This document shows positions 55,618-64,000 of a stretch of DNA of 64,000 nucleotides, in pieces; the stretch's first letter is position 1; each line of letters starts with the position of its first letter. Under the pieces are notes generated by a model. It saw only the letters and a program-made list of their open reading frames with translations. It had not been told where the DNA came from and made no database searches. This DNA is from an uncultured bacterium (GTDB lineage: Bacteria; Verrucomicrobiota; Verrucomicrobiia; CAIQCK01): assembly GCA_903870275.1 (NCBI GenBank), contig CAIQCK010000008.1, positions 1 to 64,000 on the forward strand, read 5' to 3'. The position numbers and the translations under genes were made by a program.

Positions 55618-57900
55618 CTACTCGCCCGGCGGTTCCTTGAAGCTGGTGAGGGTGTTTTGCAGGGCCTGCATTTTCGCCAGCGCGAGCAGGAAGCCCAGCG
55701 TGGACTCGGCGCCCTGGTTTTCGCTTACGCGGTCCACGTGCAGGCCGTCGCGACAGCCGCCGGTGCCCGGATCGTAGAGTGCCAGGCCCAAATCATTTCG
55801 CCCCAGGAACCATTCGAAGGCCCGGCGCGCTTCGGCCACCCAAACCATGTCGCCCGTGGCGTGATACGCCTCAATGCAGGCGGACACCGTGGCCTGCGCC
55901 TCGATGGGTTGCTGGTCGAACAGCGCGCGTTCCTTGCCGCGCGGATAAAAACCGTTCGAGCCAATAGGGCGAAAAGAGCCGGCATCTGAAGTTTGAATCT
56001 TCACGAGCCAGCGCAATGATTTGAGGCCTGTCTCCAACATCGCGGCGTCGTTCATGCAGCGTCCGCTGAGGATCAACGCGTGGGGCAGCTTGGCGTTCGT
56101 GTAGGAGACCATTTCCTCGAACCAATGCCAGTCTTCGGTCGCGGCGTCGGCATAGCGCTGCATGAGTTTTGCCGTGAGCGATTCGCGAATCTGGTTCGCA
56201 CGCCGGTCGCCGCTCAGCCGGCACAGGTATTCGTCAATGCCGAGGAGCGTGAACGCCCACGCGCGCGGCGACGTGAACCCGGCGGCCACCGGCAGAGCCT
56301 GTTCGAACAGTTGCGCCGCCAGCATTTGAAAACTGCCCTGGCCCGCCTGCGACACACATAACCCCAGCGCCCACAGTGCGTGACCCTGACAATCCTCCGA
56401 GCCAACGTCCTCCAACCAGTGGCGGTCGAAACTCATGAAGTTGCGGAACCGCCCGCACCCGCGGTCGAAGGCGTGATTCAGGAACGCCGCATAAGCGGCG
56501 GCCTGCTCGCTGAGGCGCGGCGAACCCTGCCCCAACTGTTGCAACATCACCGCCAGCACCAGCGCGCGGGCGTTGTCGTCCGTGCAATAGCCTTCGGCAA
56601 AATTCGGCACGGTGAAGCTCGCGTGCTGGAAAATACCGGTCGAATCGCTCATCCGAAACAGATGGTCGAGCTTCATCTCTGGCAACTGCCCCGGTTGCTC
56701 GTCGAGTGTCTTGATGGGCGAGGACTTTCTCCCCACGAAGCTGTGGTCGAGACGCGCCTGCTCGAAAGACTTCGCGTAAAGCTGCGCCGCGCGGCTCCAC
56801 ACCATGTCGCGACCGAGCTTGTAGGCGTTCTTGCGCATCGCATGACGGGCCGGCTCGTCCCGCAATAATTCCACCACGGCCTCTGAAATCGCCTTGGCGT
56901 CGCGGAACGGCACCAACTTGCCGCGTTCCGAGGTCAGCAACTCCGCGGCGTGCCAATAGGGCGTGGACACCACCGCGTTGCCGGCGCCGAACGCGTAGGC
57001 CAGTGTGCCGGAAGTGATTTGCGACTCGGTCAGGTAAGGCGTGAGATAAATGTCCGCCGCGCCGATGAACCGCATCAATTCCTCCAGCTCGACGAAGCGA
57101 TTGAAAAACACGACATTTTTCTGCACGCCGAGGTCTTTGGCCAGCCGCTCCAGGCTCAAGCGGTAAGCCTCGCCCTCGTCGCGCAACAGATTGGGATGTG
57201 TCTGGCCCAGCACGATGTAAACGACGTTGGGAAATTCCCGCAGGATGCCTGGCAGCGCGCGCAGCGCGTATTCGATGCCCTTGTTCGGCGAGAGCAGACC
57301 GAACGTGAGCACCACCTGTTTGCCCGCCACGCCAAACTCATCCTTGAAATAATTCGGATCCGCGAACGGCATGTCGGGAATGCCGTGCGGGATGAGATCA
57401 ATCTTCGCTTCCGGCGCATGATAAATGTCGCGCAGAAACTCCCGGCCTCGTTCGGCCATGACCACCAGCCGCGTCGAGAGCCGGATCAACTCGCGCATGA
57501 CGCGCCGTTGCTCGGCGTTCGGATCGCGCAGAATCGTGTGCAGGGTGGTGACGATGGGCATCCGCAAGTCGCGCAGCAGCGCGAGCAAATGACTGCCGGA
57601 CGGCCCGCCATAAATGCCAAACTCGTGCTGCACGCAAACCACATGCACATCCGTGATGTTGAGGAAATCGGCGGCGCGCAGGTAGGACGGCAAGTCCTGT
57701 TCCGCAATCTCAAACCGCACCTCCGCCGGATAATCGTAGCCGCCCGCAAGGTCATTGACGGGCACCACGAGGCACTGCATCTCCTGAAACTCCGTTGCGA
57801 CCGCCCGCCGCAAATCCGTCGTGAACGTGGCGATGCCGCACTTCCTAGGCAGGTAATCCCCGAGGAGCGCGATCTTTCGAATGGCGGATGGTGTCTGCAT
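55618..57900 (-). CDS. GT4 glycosyltransferase with C-terminal helical domain
   Basis: A 760-residue protein. Residues 1-400 are a GT-B glycosyltransferase of family 4: LGDYLPRKCGIATFTTDL at the start, FGLLSPNKGIEYALRALPG, and YLTESQITSGTLAYAFGAG as the donor-site EX7E-like region. Residues ~400-760 are helical (LAYALNHAF-like repeats, WALGLCVSQAG, RAFEWFLGRNDLGL) and resemble an alpha/alpha-toroid glycosidase-like domain. Paired with GH130 it may make and recycle a mannoside (inference). Length is close to that of similar fused proteins in related bacteria. Confidence 0.82.
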   Translation of the reverse strand: MQTPSAIRKIALLGDYLPRKCGIATFTTDLRRAVATEFQEMQCLVVPVNDLAGGYDYPAEVRFEIAEQDLPSYLRAADFLNITDVHVVCVQHEFGIYGGPSGSHLLALLRDLRMPIVTTLHTILRDPNAEQRRVMRELIRLSTRLVVMAERGREFLRDIYHAPEAKIDLIPHGIPDMPFADPNYFKDEFGVAGKQVVLTFGLLSPNKGIEYALRALPGILREFPNVVYIVLGQTHPNLLRDEGEAYRLSLERLAKDLGVQKNVVFFNRFVELEELMRFIGAADIYLTPYLTESQITSGTLAYAFGAGNAVVSTPYWHAAELLTSERGKLVPFRDAKAISEAVVELLRDEPARHAMRKNAYKLGRDMVWSRAAQLYAKSFEQARLDHSFVGRKSSPIKTLDEQPGQLPEMKLDHLFRMSDSTGIFQHASFTVPNFAEGYCTDDNARALVLAVMLQQLGQGSPRLSEQAAAYAAFLNHAFDRGCGRFRNFMSFDRHWLEDVGSEDCQGHALWALGLCVSQAGQGSFQMLAAQLFEQALPVAAGFTSPRAWAFTLLGIDEYLCRLSGDRRANQIRESLTAKLMQRYADAATEDWHWFEEMVSYTNAKLPHALILSGRCMNDAAMLETGLKSLRWLVKIQTSDAGSFRPIGSNGFYPRGKERALFDQQPIEAQATVSACIEAYHATGDMVWVAEARRAFEWFLGRNDLGLALYDPGTGGCRDGLHVDRVSENQGAESTLGFLLALAKMQALQNTLTSFKEPPGE

Positions 57901-58198
57901 AAAACTACTTTGTCGTTATCAGGCTCCTACAGTTACTCTGGCACTCCGAGGGCGGAAATCAAAGAGATTAAGTTGCTCGTGGTTTTCCCCAACGCACCCG
58001 GCCAACACCCGGCGGCCGGCTGTGTGCGCACGTGAAGGCACCCTGCCCTTGACGCCATCGTCGGTGGTTTGGGCTGGAGTGAGAGCCGGCAAAGAAAAGC
58101 AGAACGGCGGACTACCGAAAAACAGACCGGGTTCTTTCAAGCATCAAATGAGTCCGCTTCAGCAACATCCTTGGAAGGCAAGGGAACTTCTGCCGCGC
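57901..58198. other. intergenic region, nothing recognised
   Basis: About 300 bases between two minus-strand genes. Short open frames have no support. No repeat family of the window is present. It should hold the promoter of the glycosyltransferase operon. Confidence 0.4.
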
Positions 58199-60415
58199 TC
58201 ATTGCGCCGCTTCGCATTCCGCAACTTTTTCGCCGTAGAAGTCGTCCGTGAGCAGGCCTTCTTCAAAGAGAAGCTTGAGCTGCCGCACGCGGCCTGCGAC
58301 CTGGTTCTTGGTGAACTTCTGGTTCTTCGCTTTTAATGCATCAGCGGCGGCCTTGGCTTTGGCCTGAAGTTCAGGCGTGAGTTCGCGCGGCACGCGTTTG
58401 GACGGAGATTCGTAAGAAGGATCGTAGACGAGAATCTTGAGGTCTTGAGCGGGGACCAGATGCCGCCACAGGAAGGCTTGCATCCGGTCTTCCGCCGGGA
58501 CGGCTTCGCGGACAATCTCTTTTCCGTCAATGGTCGCGCGGCCTTCGACGGTCAGATTGACGGGGTCGGGGATCGCCACGTCCGCCTTGAAGGCGATGCG
58601 CGCGATATTCTGAGTGCCCGACAGCGTGACGGGATAGGCGGTAAATCCGGCGGGAGGCTCTTTCAGGCCGATCTTGATGGGGCCGGTGAAGCCGTCTTTG
58701 CGAACGGCATAAACACTGAGCGAAGTGCTGTTCTTCTGCCGGAGGCTGGTGCTGGAGGCCACGACGCGTAGCGCGAAATCGGACTGCGGCGCGCTGATGC
58801 GCAAACGATAGGCGTATTCTTCGCCGCCACTGCGAGCGGCGTCGCCAATGTGGACGTAATAGGTGCCGTCCGCGGGCAGCTTGGTCATGAAATAGGAATC
58901 CGCATGGTGGGTGTTTACGCCCGCACCCAAGTCTTCACGATCGTCGCTGAATGCCAGCAACCGGCCCTTCGCGTCGGTGAGTTTGATCATGGAGTCCAGA
59001 GGCGAGTCGAGCCGGCGCGCATAAACTTCCGCAATGATCGTGTCTCCGGCGTTGCCGCTGAATTCGTATACGTCCCAGTCATCGGCCTTGTCAATGTGCC
59101 CGTTGATGATGATGGGCAGCTTTACCCTCTGGGCGTGCGCAATGTCGTTGTTGGGTTCGTTCTCAAAACATTCCGGCAACGTGTCCAGCATAAACGGCAC
59201 GCGGTTGGAAACAAAGTCGTCTTTCGTCGTGGCGAGGGTTTGGATTCCCGGCGCGGCATCTTTGGGAGGAGGCGTCAACTGGGCCGACTCCAAGTTCCAG
59301 CCCTTTATTTTGATCGAAACCGGCTCGCCCACGCGGCCGCCCAGCGGGAAGATGCTGGTCACAAACGGCGTCTCGCCGATGGTAATGCGATAGACGAAAT
59401 CCTCGCGTCCACGGTAAATGGCATCATAAACCGCGATCACATATTCGCCGTCCTTGGGAATCTGATACATGACCACCGGATCGGGTTTGAACCGAAAATC
59501 GTCGTCATAGGCCAGTTCCCTGCCGTTCGCGTCGTAAAGCGCGAGCACTGGCTGAAACCATCCGGGAACGGCATCGGCGATGTAGGGGATCAATTGCCGC
59601 GCCAGGGTGGTAATCACCAGCCGCTGGCCTTTGCGGGCCTCAAAGCGGTAACGATTCGTTTCGCCGGAAGCAATCTGGCCGTTGACAGTGCACGGCACGG
59701 TGACGCGGTCCTCGACCTCGTTCTCCGGTCTCTTGCGCTTGGCAAGCTCCTCCTTGCCAAGCACCTGTTTCGGACTTGTCAGCATGGGTTTCCGGCTGTA
59801 TTCGGGCACTTGGCCGATGTGAAACGCCAGCGGGTTCGACGCGCCGCCGCGCGGCGTCACCAGTCGCAATTCCCGTTCACCCGGCGCAGCGTCCGGAGCG
59901 ATCGTGACCTCGATGAAAGCAAGGCTGCGAAGCGCATCGCTGGTCGGGAAAAGGTTATACTCGGTCATTCTCTTCTCGAGCCTGGCCATCAGATTGGATC
60001 GGGTCGCATCCACTGCTGCCAGCGTTCCCGCCGTCGCCGCCGAAGACATCATCATTTCACCTGACGTCGTCATCGCAGGCCCGGAAGTCATCATCGTCGA
60101 GGCAACCTGTGTCTTCGCACGTTTCAACTCCCTTAACTGCTCGGCCAGCAAACTGTACTCAATAGGGCCAATCGGCCGGTAATACTCGACCACTTTCGCC
60201 GTCACGCCCGAACCGGAGATAATCACGCCTTTGAGATCATCGAGATTCTGCCCGCCCAGTTTGATTCGGAACGTCGTGCCCTGCTGGCCGCCCGCGGGAT
60301 AAACATAACCGATATACGGCCTCGCCTGCGCTCGCGCCGCCGGTGCCATCACCAACAAGCCTGCGAGGCCCACAACCACCATCAACCATTTGCCATTGCA
60401 CATAAGCCGATCCAT
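58199..60415 (-). CDS. exported PPC-domain protein
   Basis: A protein of about 738 residues with a signal peptide (CNGKWLMVVVGLAGLLVMAP, then AARA). YIGYVYPAGGQQGTTFRIKL is the opening of an IPT-like domain common in planctomycete and verrucomicrobial proteins. Two bacterial pre-peptidase C-terminal (PPC) domains follow (NRYRFEARKGQRLVITTLAR; WDVYEFSGNAGDTIIAEVYA), each with the Asp/Gly-rich end LALYDANGRELAYDDDFRF or KLTDAKGRLLAFSDDREDLG. It lies downstream of DUF1501 and DUF1549 genes, as is usual for these trios. Starts at 60415 or 60403 are possible. Confidence 0.8.
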   Translation of the reverse strand: MDRLMCNGKWLMVVVGLAGLLVMAPAARAQARPYIGYVYPAGGQQGTTFRIKLGGQNLDDLKGVIISGSGVTAKVVEYYRPIGPIEYSLLAEQLRELKRAKTQVASTMMTSGPAMTTSGEMMMSSAATAGTLAAVDATRSNLMARLEKRMTEYNLFPTSDALRSLAFIEVTIAPDAAPGERELRLVTPRGGASNPLAFHIGQVPEYSRKPMLTSPKQVLGKEELAKRKRPENEVEDRVTVPCTVNGQIASGETNRYRFEARKGQRLVITTLARQLIPYIADAVPGWFQPVLALYDANGRELAYDDDFRFKPDPVVMYQIPKDGEYVIAVYDAIYRGREDFVYRITIGETPFVTSIFPLGGRVGEPVSIKIKGWNLESAQLTPPPKDAAPGIQTLATTKDDFVSNRVPFMLDTLPECFENEPNNDIAHAQRVKLPIIINGHIDKADDWDVYEFSGNAGDTIIAEVYARRLDSPLDSMIKLTDAKGRLLAFSDDREDLGAGVNTHHADSYFMTKLPADGTYYVHIGDAARSGGEEYAYRLRISAPQSDFALRVVASSTSLRQKNSTSLSVYAVRKDGFTGPIKIGLKEPPAGFTAYPVTLSGTQNIARIAFKADVAIPDPVNLTVEGRATIDGKEIVREAVPAEDRMQAFLWRHLVPAQDLKILVYDPSYESPSKRVPRELTPELQAKAKAAADALKAKNQKFTKNQVAGRVRQLKLLFEEGLLTDDFYGEKVAECEAAQ

Positions 60416-60515
60416 GTTTACGCACAGGTTAAACCGATGAACGCGACCAAGTGCTGCGACACACCGGTCGTTCTTCGCGCCCTTCCGCACATTGTGCGGT
60501 CGCCGCCGTTTGCCA

Positions 60516-61880
60516 CTACATGATTTCCGTCAACAGCCCGCCTGACTTCACACCTTCCGATTCGTGGGGCAACACATGCGCTTCCAAGCCCATGGGATGC
60601 GGCAGCTTGGCTGTGGCGTCTATGCCTGCCAGCGCATAGATGCTGCCGAGAAGATCCACCGGATACACCGGCCGGTCCTTGACCTCTTCGCCCTTCGCGT
60701 CGGAGCAGCCAACTATATGGCCGCCCTTGAACCCGCCGCCGGCGACCAGCACGCTGAAGACGTTGCCGTAATGGTTGCGGCCGCCATTCCATGGCGGCTG
60801 CCAGTCCACCTTGGGGCCGCGACCGAACTCGCCGGTGCACCACACGATGGTGGTTTCCAACAAGCCGTGATCTTTCAAGTCCTGCAAAAGCATGGCGAGC
60901 CCCTGGTCCAGCATCGGGCACTGCCGGCGCATGGTCGGGAAGTGATTGCTGTGCGTGTCCCAACCGCCGGGGAAATTGATCACGATGTAGGGAACGCCCG
61001 CCTCAACCATCCGGCGCGCCGCCAGGCACTCCTGCCCGAACATGTGGCGGCCATAGCGGTCCCGCAATTCCGATTTCTCCAGGGAAAGATCGAACACTTC
61101 CTTGCCTTTGCCGAGGATCAGTTCATACGCCGCTTTCTTGGCATCCTCAGACGACGCCAACTGTGGACTGGAGGCCATCGCGCTGCCCATCGTGTTCATC
61201 TTGTTGAGCAACTCGCGCCGGTTCTTCTGCCGGTCGTCGGTAATGCCGCGCGCCACGACGCCTTCCACCTCGAACCGTTGAGCGTTCGGGTCGCCGCCCG
61301 TGGCAAAGGGTTTGAACTTCGGTCCCAAAAAGCCCTCTTCGGAGAACCGCCCCTGCGCTTGCGTCAACACCACGTAGGGCGGAATCAGGCCCTTGTATTC
61401 CTTGCCCTTGAACATCGCGAAGACCGCGCCAACGCTCGGATAGGCCAGCCGCTCGCCGGGCGTGTGGCCGGTTTGCATCAAATAGGCGGCGGTTTCATGG
61501 CCGTTGTTGCGGTGGGTCATGCTGCGAATGATCGAGTACTTGTCCGCCTGTTTCGCGAGCAGCGGAAACAATTCGCCGACCTGGATGCCATCCACATTGG
61601 TCGGGATCGCCTTCGCGAACTCGCCCATGTATTCGTAGCCCGCCTCCGGCTTGGGATCCCACGTGTCGTTGTGCGACATGCCGCCCCAGAGGAAAATCTG
61701 GATGACAGACTTGGCCTTGGCGGCCTTGACGGCGGGCTTGGCCGAAGCCGTGACAGCCGCCATCGCGCCGGGCGCCAGCCGTTCGGCCAGCATCAATCCT
61801 GCTGTCCCATACAGTCCCCGGCGCAACACTTCGCGTCGGGAGATGTGTTTCCGGTTTTCCAAACTGTGGCTCGCGTTCAT
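60516..61880 (-). CDS. DUF1501 protein, Tat-exported
   Basis: A 454-residue protein of the DUF1501 family, alkaline-phosphatase/sulfatase-like in fold. A twin-arginine start (HISRREVLRRGLYGTAG) precedes SVIQIFLWGGMSHNDTWDPK, IIRSMTHRNNGHETAAYLMQ and VWCTGEFGRGPKV, all family marks. AAGGAAG lies before the ATG at 61880; the longer frame is rejected. Function is unknown in the family. It follows the DUF1549/DUF1553 gene by about 70 bases in the same operon. Confidence 0.88.
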   Translation of the reverse strand: MNASHSLENRKHISRREVLRRGLYGTAGLMLAERLAPGAMAAVTASAKPAVKAAKAKSVIQIFLWGGMSHNDTWDPKPEAGYEYMGEFAKAIPTNVDGIQVGELFPLLAKQADKYSIIRSMTHRNNGHETAAYLMQTGHTPGERLAYPSVGAVFAMFKGKEYKGLIPPYVVLTQAQGRFSEEGFLGPKFKPFATGGDPNAQRFEVEGVVARGITDDRQKNRRELLNKMNTMGSAMASSPQLASSEDAKKAAYELILGKGKEVFDLSLEKSELRDRYGRHMFGQECLAARRMVEAGVPYIVINFPGGWDTHSNHFPTMRRQCPMLDQGLAMLLQDLKDHGLLETTIVWCTGEFGRGPKVDWQPPWNGGRNHYGNVFSVLVAGGGFKGGHIVGCSDAKGEEVKDRPVYPVDLLGSIYALAGIDATAKLPHPMGLEAHVLPHESEGVKSGGLLTEIM

Positions 61881-61952
61881 GGTTTTACTTCCTTTCATTC
61901 TCATCCAGTTGCGTTGCTGTTGACCGCACATTCTCCAAAAATTTCGCAGCAC

Positions 61953-63716
61953 TCAATGCCGATACAAAAACTCGGTGCTGTTGATCAATGACCACGCGAC
62001 GTCCACCCAATCGTCGCGCCGTTTCACGATTACGGTCTTGTCGGGCTGCGGAACCGACTTGCCGTCCTTCTTCACCGACGGCTGCTTGATGTACTGAACC
62101 TGGCCGTAAGACTCCAGGTTCTTCACCTCGTCCGGTGTCGGAAAACGCGAGAGGATGGTCAGGTAAAGCTCCTCGATGATTTCGCCTTCTTTTCGCCCCG
62201 ACTCAAAAATCGCCCTGATCTTGGGACCTTGATCGAGCTTGCGCTGGATGTGGCTGGAGTTCAACAGGTGCAGCCACTGGGCCGAGACGGGTTTGTTGTT
62301 GCGTTCATTCTCCATGCCCGTGGCGCGCGCGGAACGACCGAACAACGCCAGGAACGGACTGGTGATGCTGCCGTCGGCGATCGCAATCGCCGGCTTGTCA
62401 TCGGGTATGTAGGTAAACGGCTCCGGAATGGGGCTGGTGTAAAGGTCCGACGCCCCGGTGATTTTGTTGATGGCGTCAATCAACACCTCCGCATCGAGCC
62501 GCCGCAACGAGTAGCTTGCAAAATTCGCGTCGGCTTCCGGCGTGGTCACTCGCGGCATGGCGGAAAATTGGTAAGTCTTGGAATTCAAGATCAACCGGTA
62601 GAGCCGCTTGAGGTCGTAGTGGCCGGTGACAAATTCCTTCTCCAGATAGGCCAGCAACGCGGGATTGCTCGGCGGGTTGTCCGGCCGAATGTCATCCGGC
62701 TCGTGAATGATGCCGCGGCCCATCAGCCACGCCCAGACGCGATTTACGATGCTGCGTGTGAACCACGGATTTTTCGGCGTGATCAGCCAGTCGGCGAAAA
62801 CTTCGCGCGGATCGCGGTCCGGGCGCAAGGTCACTGCCTTGCCGTCCGGGAAGACCGCTTCCAGCGGCACGCTGTTGGACGTCGGCGCCGCGGACAATTG
62901 AGCCACGCTGTTGGACGGCTGTGCAACCGCGTTGATGGAGGCCAGCCCGGGCGCGCTATTGGCATCCACAAAACTGGAGTCCAGAGGAGACCAGAACACC
63001 TGCTCCTCTTTCCACTCGTTGGTCGGCTTGTAACGGATCTGCGAGAAGAAGGCCGACATGCCGGCCAGCTTGTTCGTCGGCCAGGAATCGGTTCGCGTTC
63101 CCATGAACGCCAACGCCACCGCGCCGGCGATGCCTTCCGGCGTCCGGTTCTGGATGGCGCGATAGAAGTTGACCGGCCCGACGCGGAAGTTGCTGCCGCT
63201 GGAGGTGAGCAACTCGCGCGCAAACTTGTCATACGGCTTGTTCTCCGTGATGGACTCATGGACCCAGCGATGATACGCCTGCGCCGCGTTGGGCCAGAGG
63301 TTGACGGGGAACTCCGCCTTGATGCGCAGGATGTCGCCCCATTTCATGGACCAGTAATCCGCGAACTCATCCCGTTCCAGCAACCGGTCAATCAGGACGT
63401 GGCGTTTGTTTTTGTCCGGATTCTCGATGAACTCCCGGACCTCTTTCACCGTGGGCAATGTGCCGATCACATCCAGGTAGGCGCGCCGGACAAACACCGC
63501 ATCGGAGCAAAGCACCGGCTGGATGTTCAACTGCTTCAACTTGCTGAAAACCAGCTTGTCAATCTGGCCTTCGGGCGTCAAAGCACTCGAGCTTTCAAAA
63601 ACATTCGGCCCCGTTGCCGACGCCGCAACTCCGCTCGCGACCGCCAGAAAACTCACCAGCGAGATCAACGGCGTCCTCAGCCTCGCCGCCGTTGCAACCG
63701 ACACGTCAAAACGCAT
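61953..63716 (-). CDS. DUF1549/DUF1553 exported protein
   Basis: A 587-residue exported protein. DUF1549 is seen in VRRAYLDVIGTLPTVKEVRE and YDKFARELLTSSG, and DUF1553 in FTRSIVNRVWAWLMGRGIIH and LRRLDAEVLIDAINKITGAS. A signal peptide (RTPLISLVSFLAVASGVAAS) begins after the ATG at 63716. In planctomycetes many such proteins also have an N-terminal cytochrome-c-like domain, absent here. Together with DUF1501 and PPC proteins it forms a conserved unit of unknown role. Confidence 0.88.
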   Translation of the reverse strand: MRFDVSVATAARLRTPLISLVSFLAVASGVAASATGPNVFESSSALTPEGQIDKLVFSKLKQLNIQPVLCSDAVFVRRAYLDVIGTLPTVKEVREFIENPDKNKRHVLIDRLLERDEFADYWSMKWGDILRIKAEFPVNLWPNAAQAYHRWVHESITENKPYDKFARELLTSSGSNFRVGPVNFYRAIQNRTPEGIAGAVALAFMGTRTDSWPTNKLAGMSAFFSQIRYKPTNEWKEEQVFWSPLDSSFVDANSAPGLASINAVAQPSNSVAQLSAAPTSNSVPLEAVFPDGKAVTLRPDRDPREVFADWLITPKNPWFTRSIVNRVWAWLMGRGIIHEPDDIRPDNPPSNPALLAYLEKEFVTGHYDLKRLYRLILNSKTYQFSAMPRVTTPEADANFASYSLRRLDAEVLIDAINKITGASDLYTSPIPEPFTYIPDDKPAIAIADGSITSPFLALFGRSARATGMENERNNKPVSAQWLHLLNSSHIQRKLDQGPKIRAIFESGRKEGEIIEELYLTILSRFPTPDEVKNLESYGQVQYIKQPSVKKDGKSVPQPDKTVIVKRRDDWVDVAWSLINSTEFLYRH

Positions 63717-64000
63717 GCGCTTCAAGCCTTTCTTTTGAACCACCCAACGCGCTCCCAACGCTCCCTGCGGAACGCGATCGAAGTTCGGCAACCTTCACAG
63801 TGCTCAACATCCATCTCCATAATGCGCCCAGTCGTCGCCGTCCTCAATGACCCAAAAGTATCATCAAGATCGCGCGCTCCGACGGCTGGAATGAGGCTTG
63901 GAGGCTTCGCCGCAACCTTGGAGGTTGCAAGCGGACGCGGAACTGGCTTAACTGCTGTCTGTCGCTGTGAACTGGCTGACCCAAACGAAGTTGGCCGGGA
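63717..64000. other. right window edge, no gene recognised
   Basis: About 280 bases upstream of the DUF1549 gene, presumably with its promoter. No repeat or coding sequence was recognised. Confidence 0.4.

Overview
The window is a GC-rich bacterial chromosome segment, most likely from the Verrucomicrobiota (Limisphaerales/Pedosphaera-like). This is inferred from gene families, not from a marker gene: a DUF1549/DUF1553 + DUF1501 + PPC-domain trio at the right end, ECF sigma factors beside a very large Ser/Thr kinase, secretin-like proteins, a REP-associated tyrosine transposase (RAYT) and several palindromic repeat families. There is no rRNA, CRISPR array or replication origin. One intact tRNA is present, tRNA-Ser(UGA).

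Left part (1-11140): an L-arabinose utilisation locus on the minus strand. In transcription order it holds an exported GH51 arabinofuranosidase, an L-fucose/L-arabinose isomerase-like enzyme, ribulokinase, L-ribulose-5-P 4-epimerase, an exported aldose 1-epimerase and an SGLT-like sodium/sugar symporter. A XylR/AraC-type regulator is divergent from GH51, with two direct half-sites 21 bp apart in the shared promoter region. A RAYT element with hairpin ends sits between the isomerase and kinase genes.

11231-21154: an M48 peptidase, a zinc-ribbon membrane protein, a repeat cluster (a transposase-less copy of the RAYT ends plus another inverted repeat), a UvrD/Rep-type helicase coupled to a small membrane protein, a small exported protein, cysteine desulfurase with serine acetyltransferase, and a secreted beta-helix protein.

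21273-36720: membrane and exported proteins and a signalling region. It has an ECF sigma factor fused to a long membrane part with three FtsH-extracytoplasmic-like repeats, an exported protein with a duplicated secretin-like module, an exported alpha/beta hydrolase, a second ECF sigma factor, a 1299-residue kinase whose linker contains a palindromic repeat, a lipoprotein and a transglutaminase-like protein. Three genes share an upstream motif TGTAACAA-N14-CTAA/CTCT, a candidate ECF promoter.

37154-50759: a 13.6-kb integrated island in tRNA-Ser(UGA). It is bounded by a 40-bp duplication of the 5' half of the tRNA. It encodes a tyrosine integrase, two excisionase/AlpA-like HTH proteins (one fused to an exported Ig-like protein), a primase and DUF3987-type helicase pair, a type III restriction-modification system with a MerR-like protein, and several unknown proteins. 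Immediately outside the left border lies a decayed fragment of a related integrase gene with one arm-type site, so an earlier relative used the same tRNA. The gene set resembles a phage satellite carrying a defence cargo (inference).

50823-63716: an MFS transporter, a RfaE2-like nucleotidyltransferase, an exported TIM-barrel isomerase-like protein, a GH130 + GT4 pair, then the PPC, DUF1501 and DUF1549/DUF1553 proteins.
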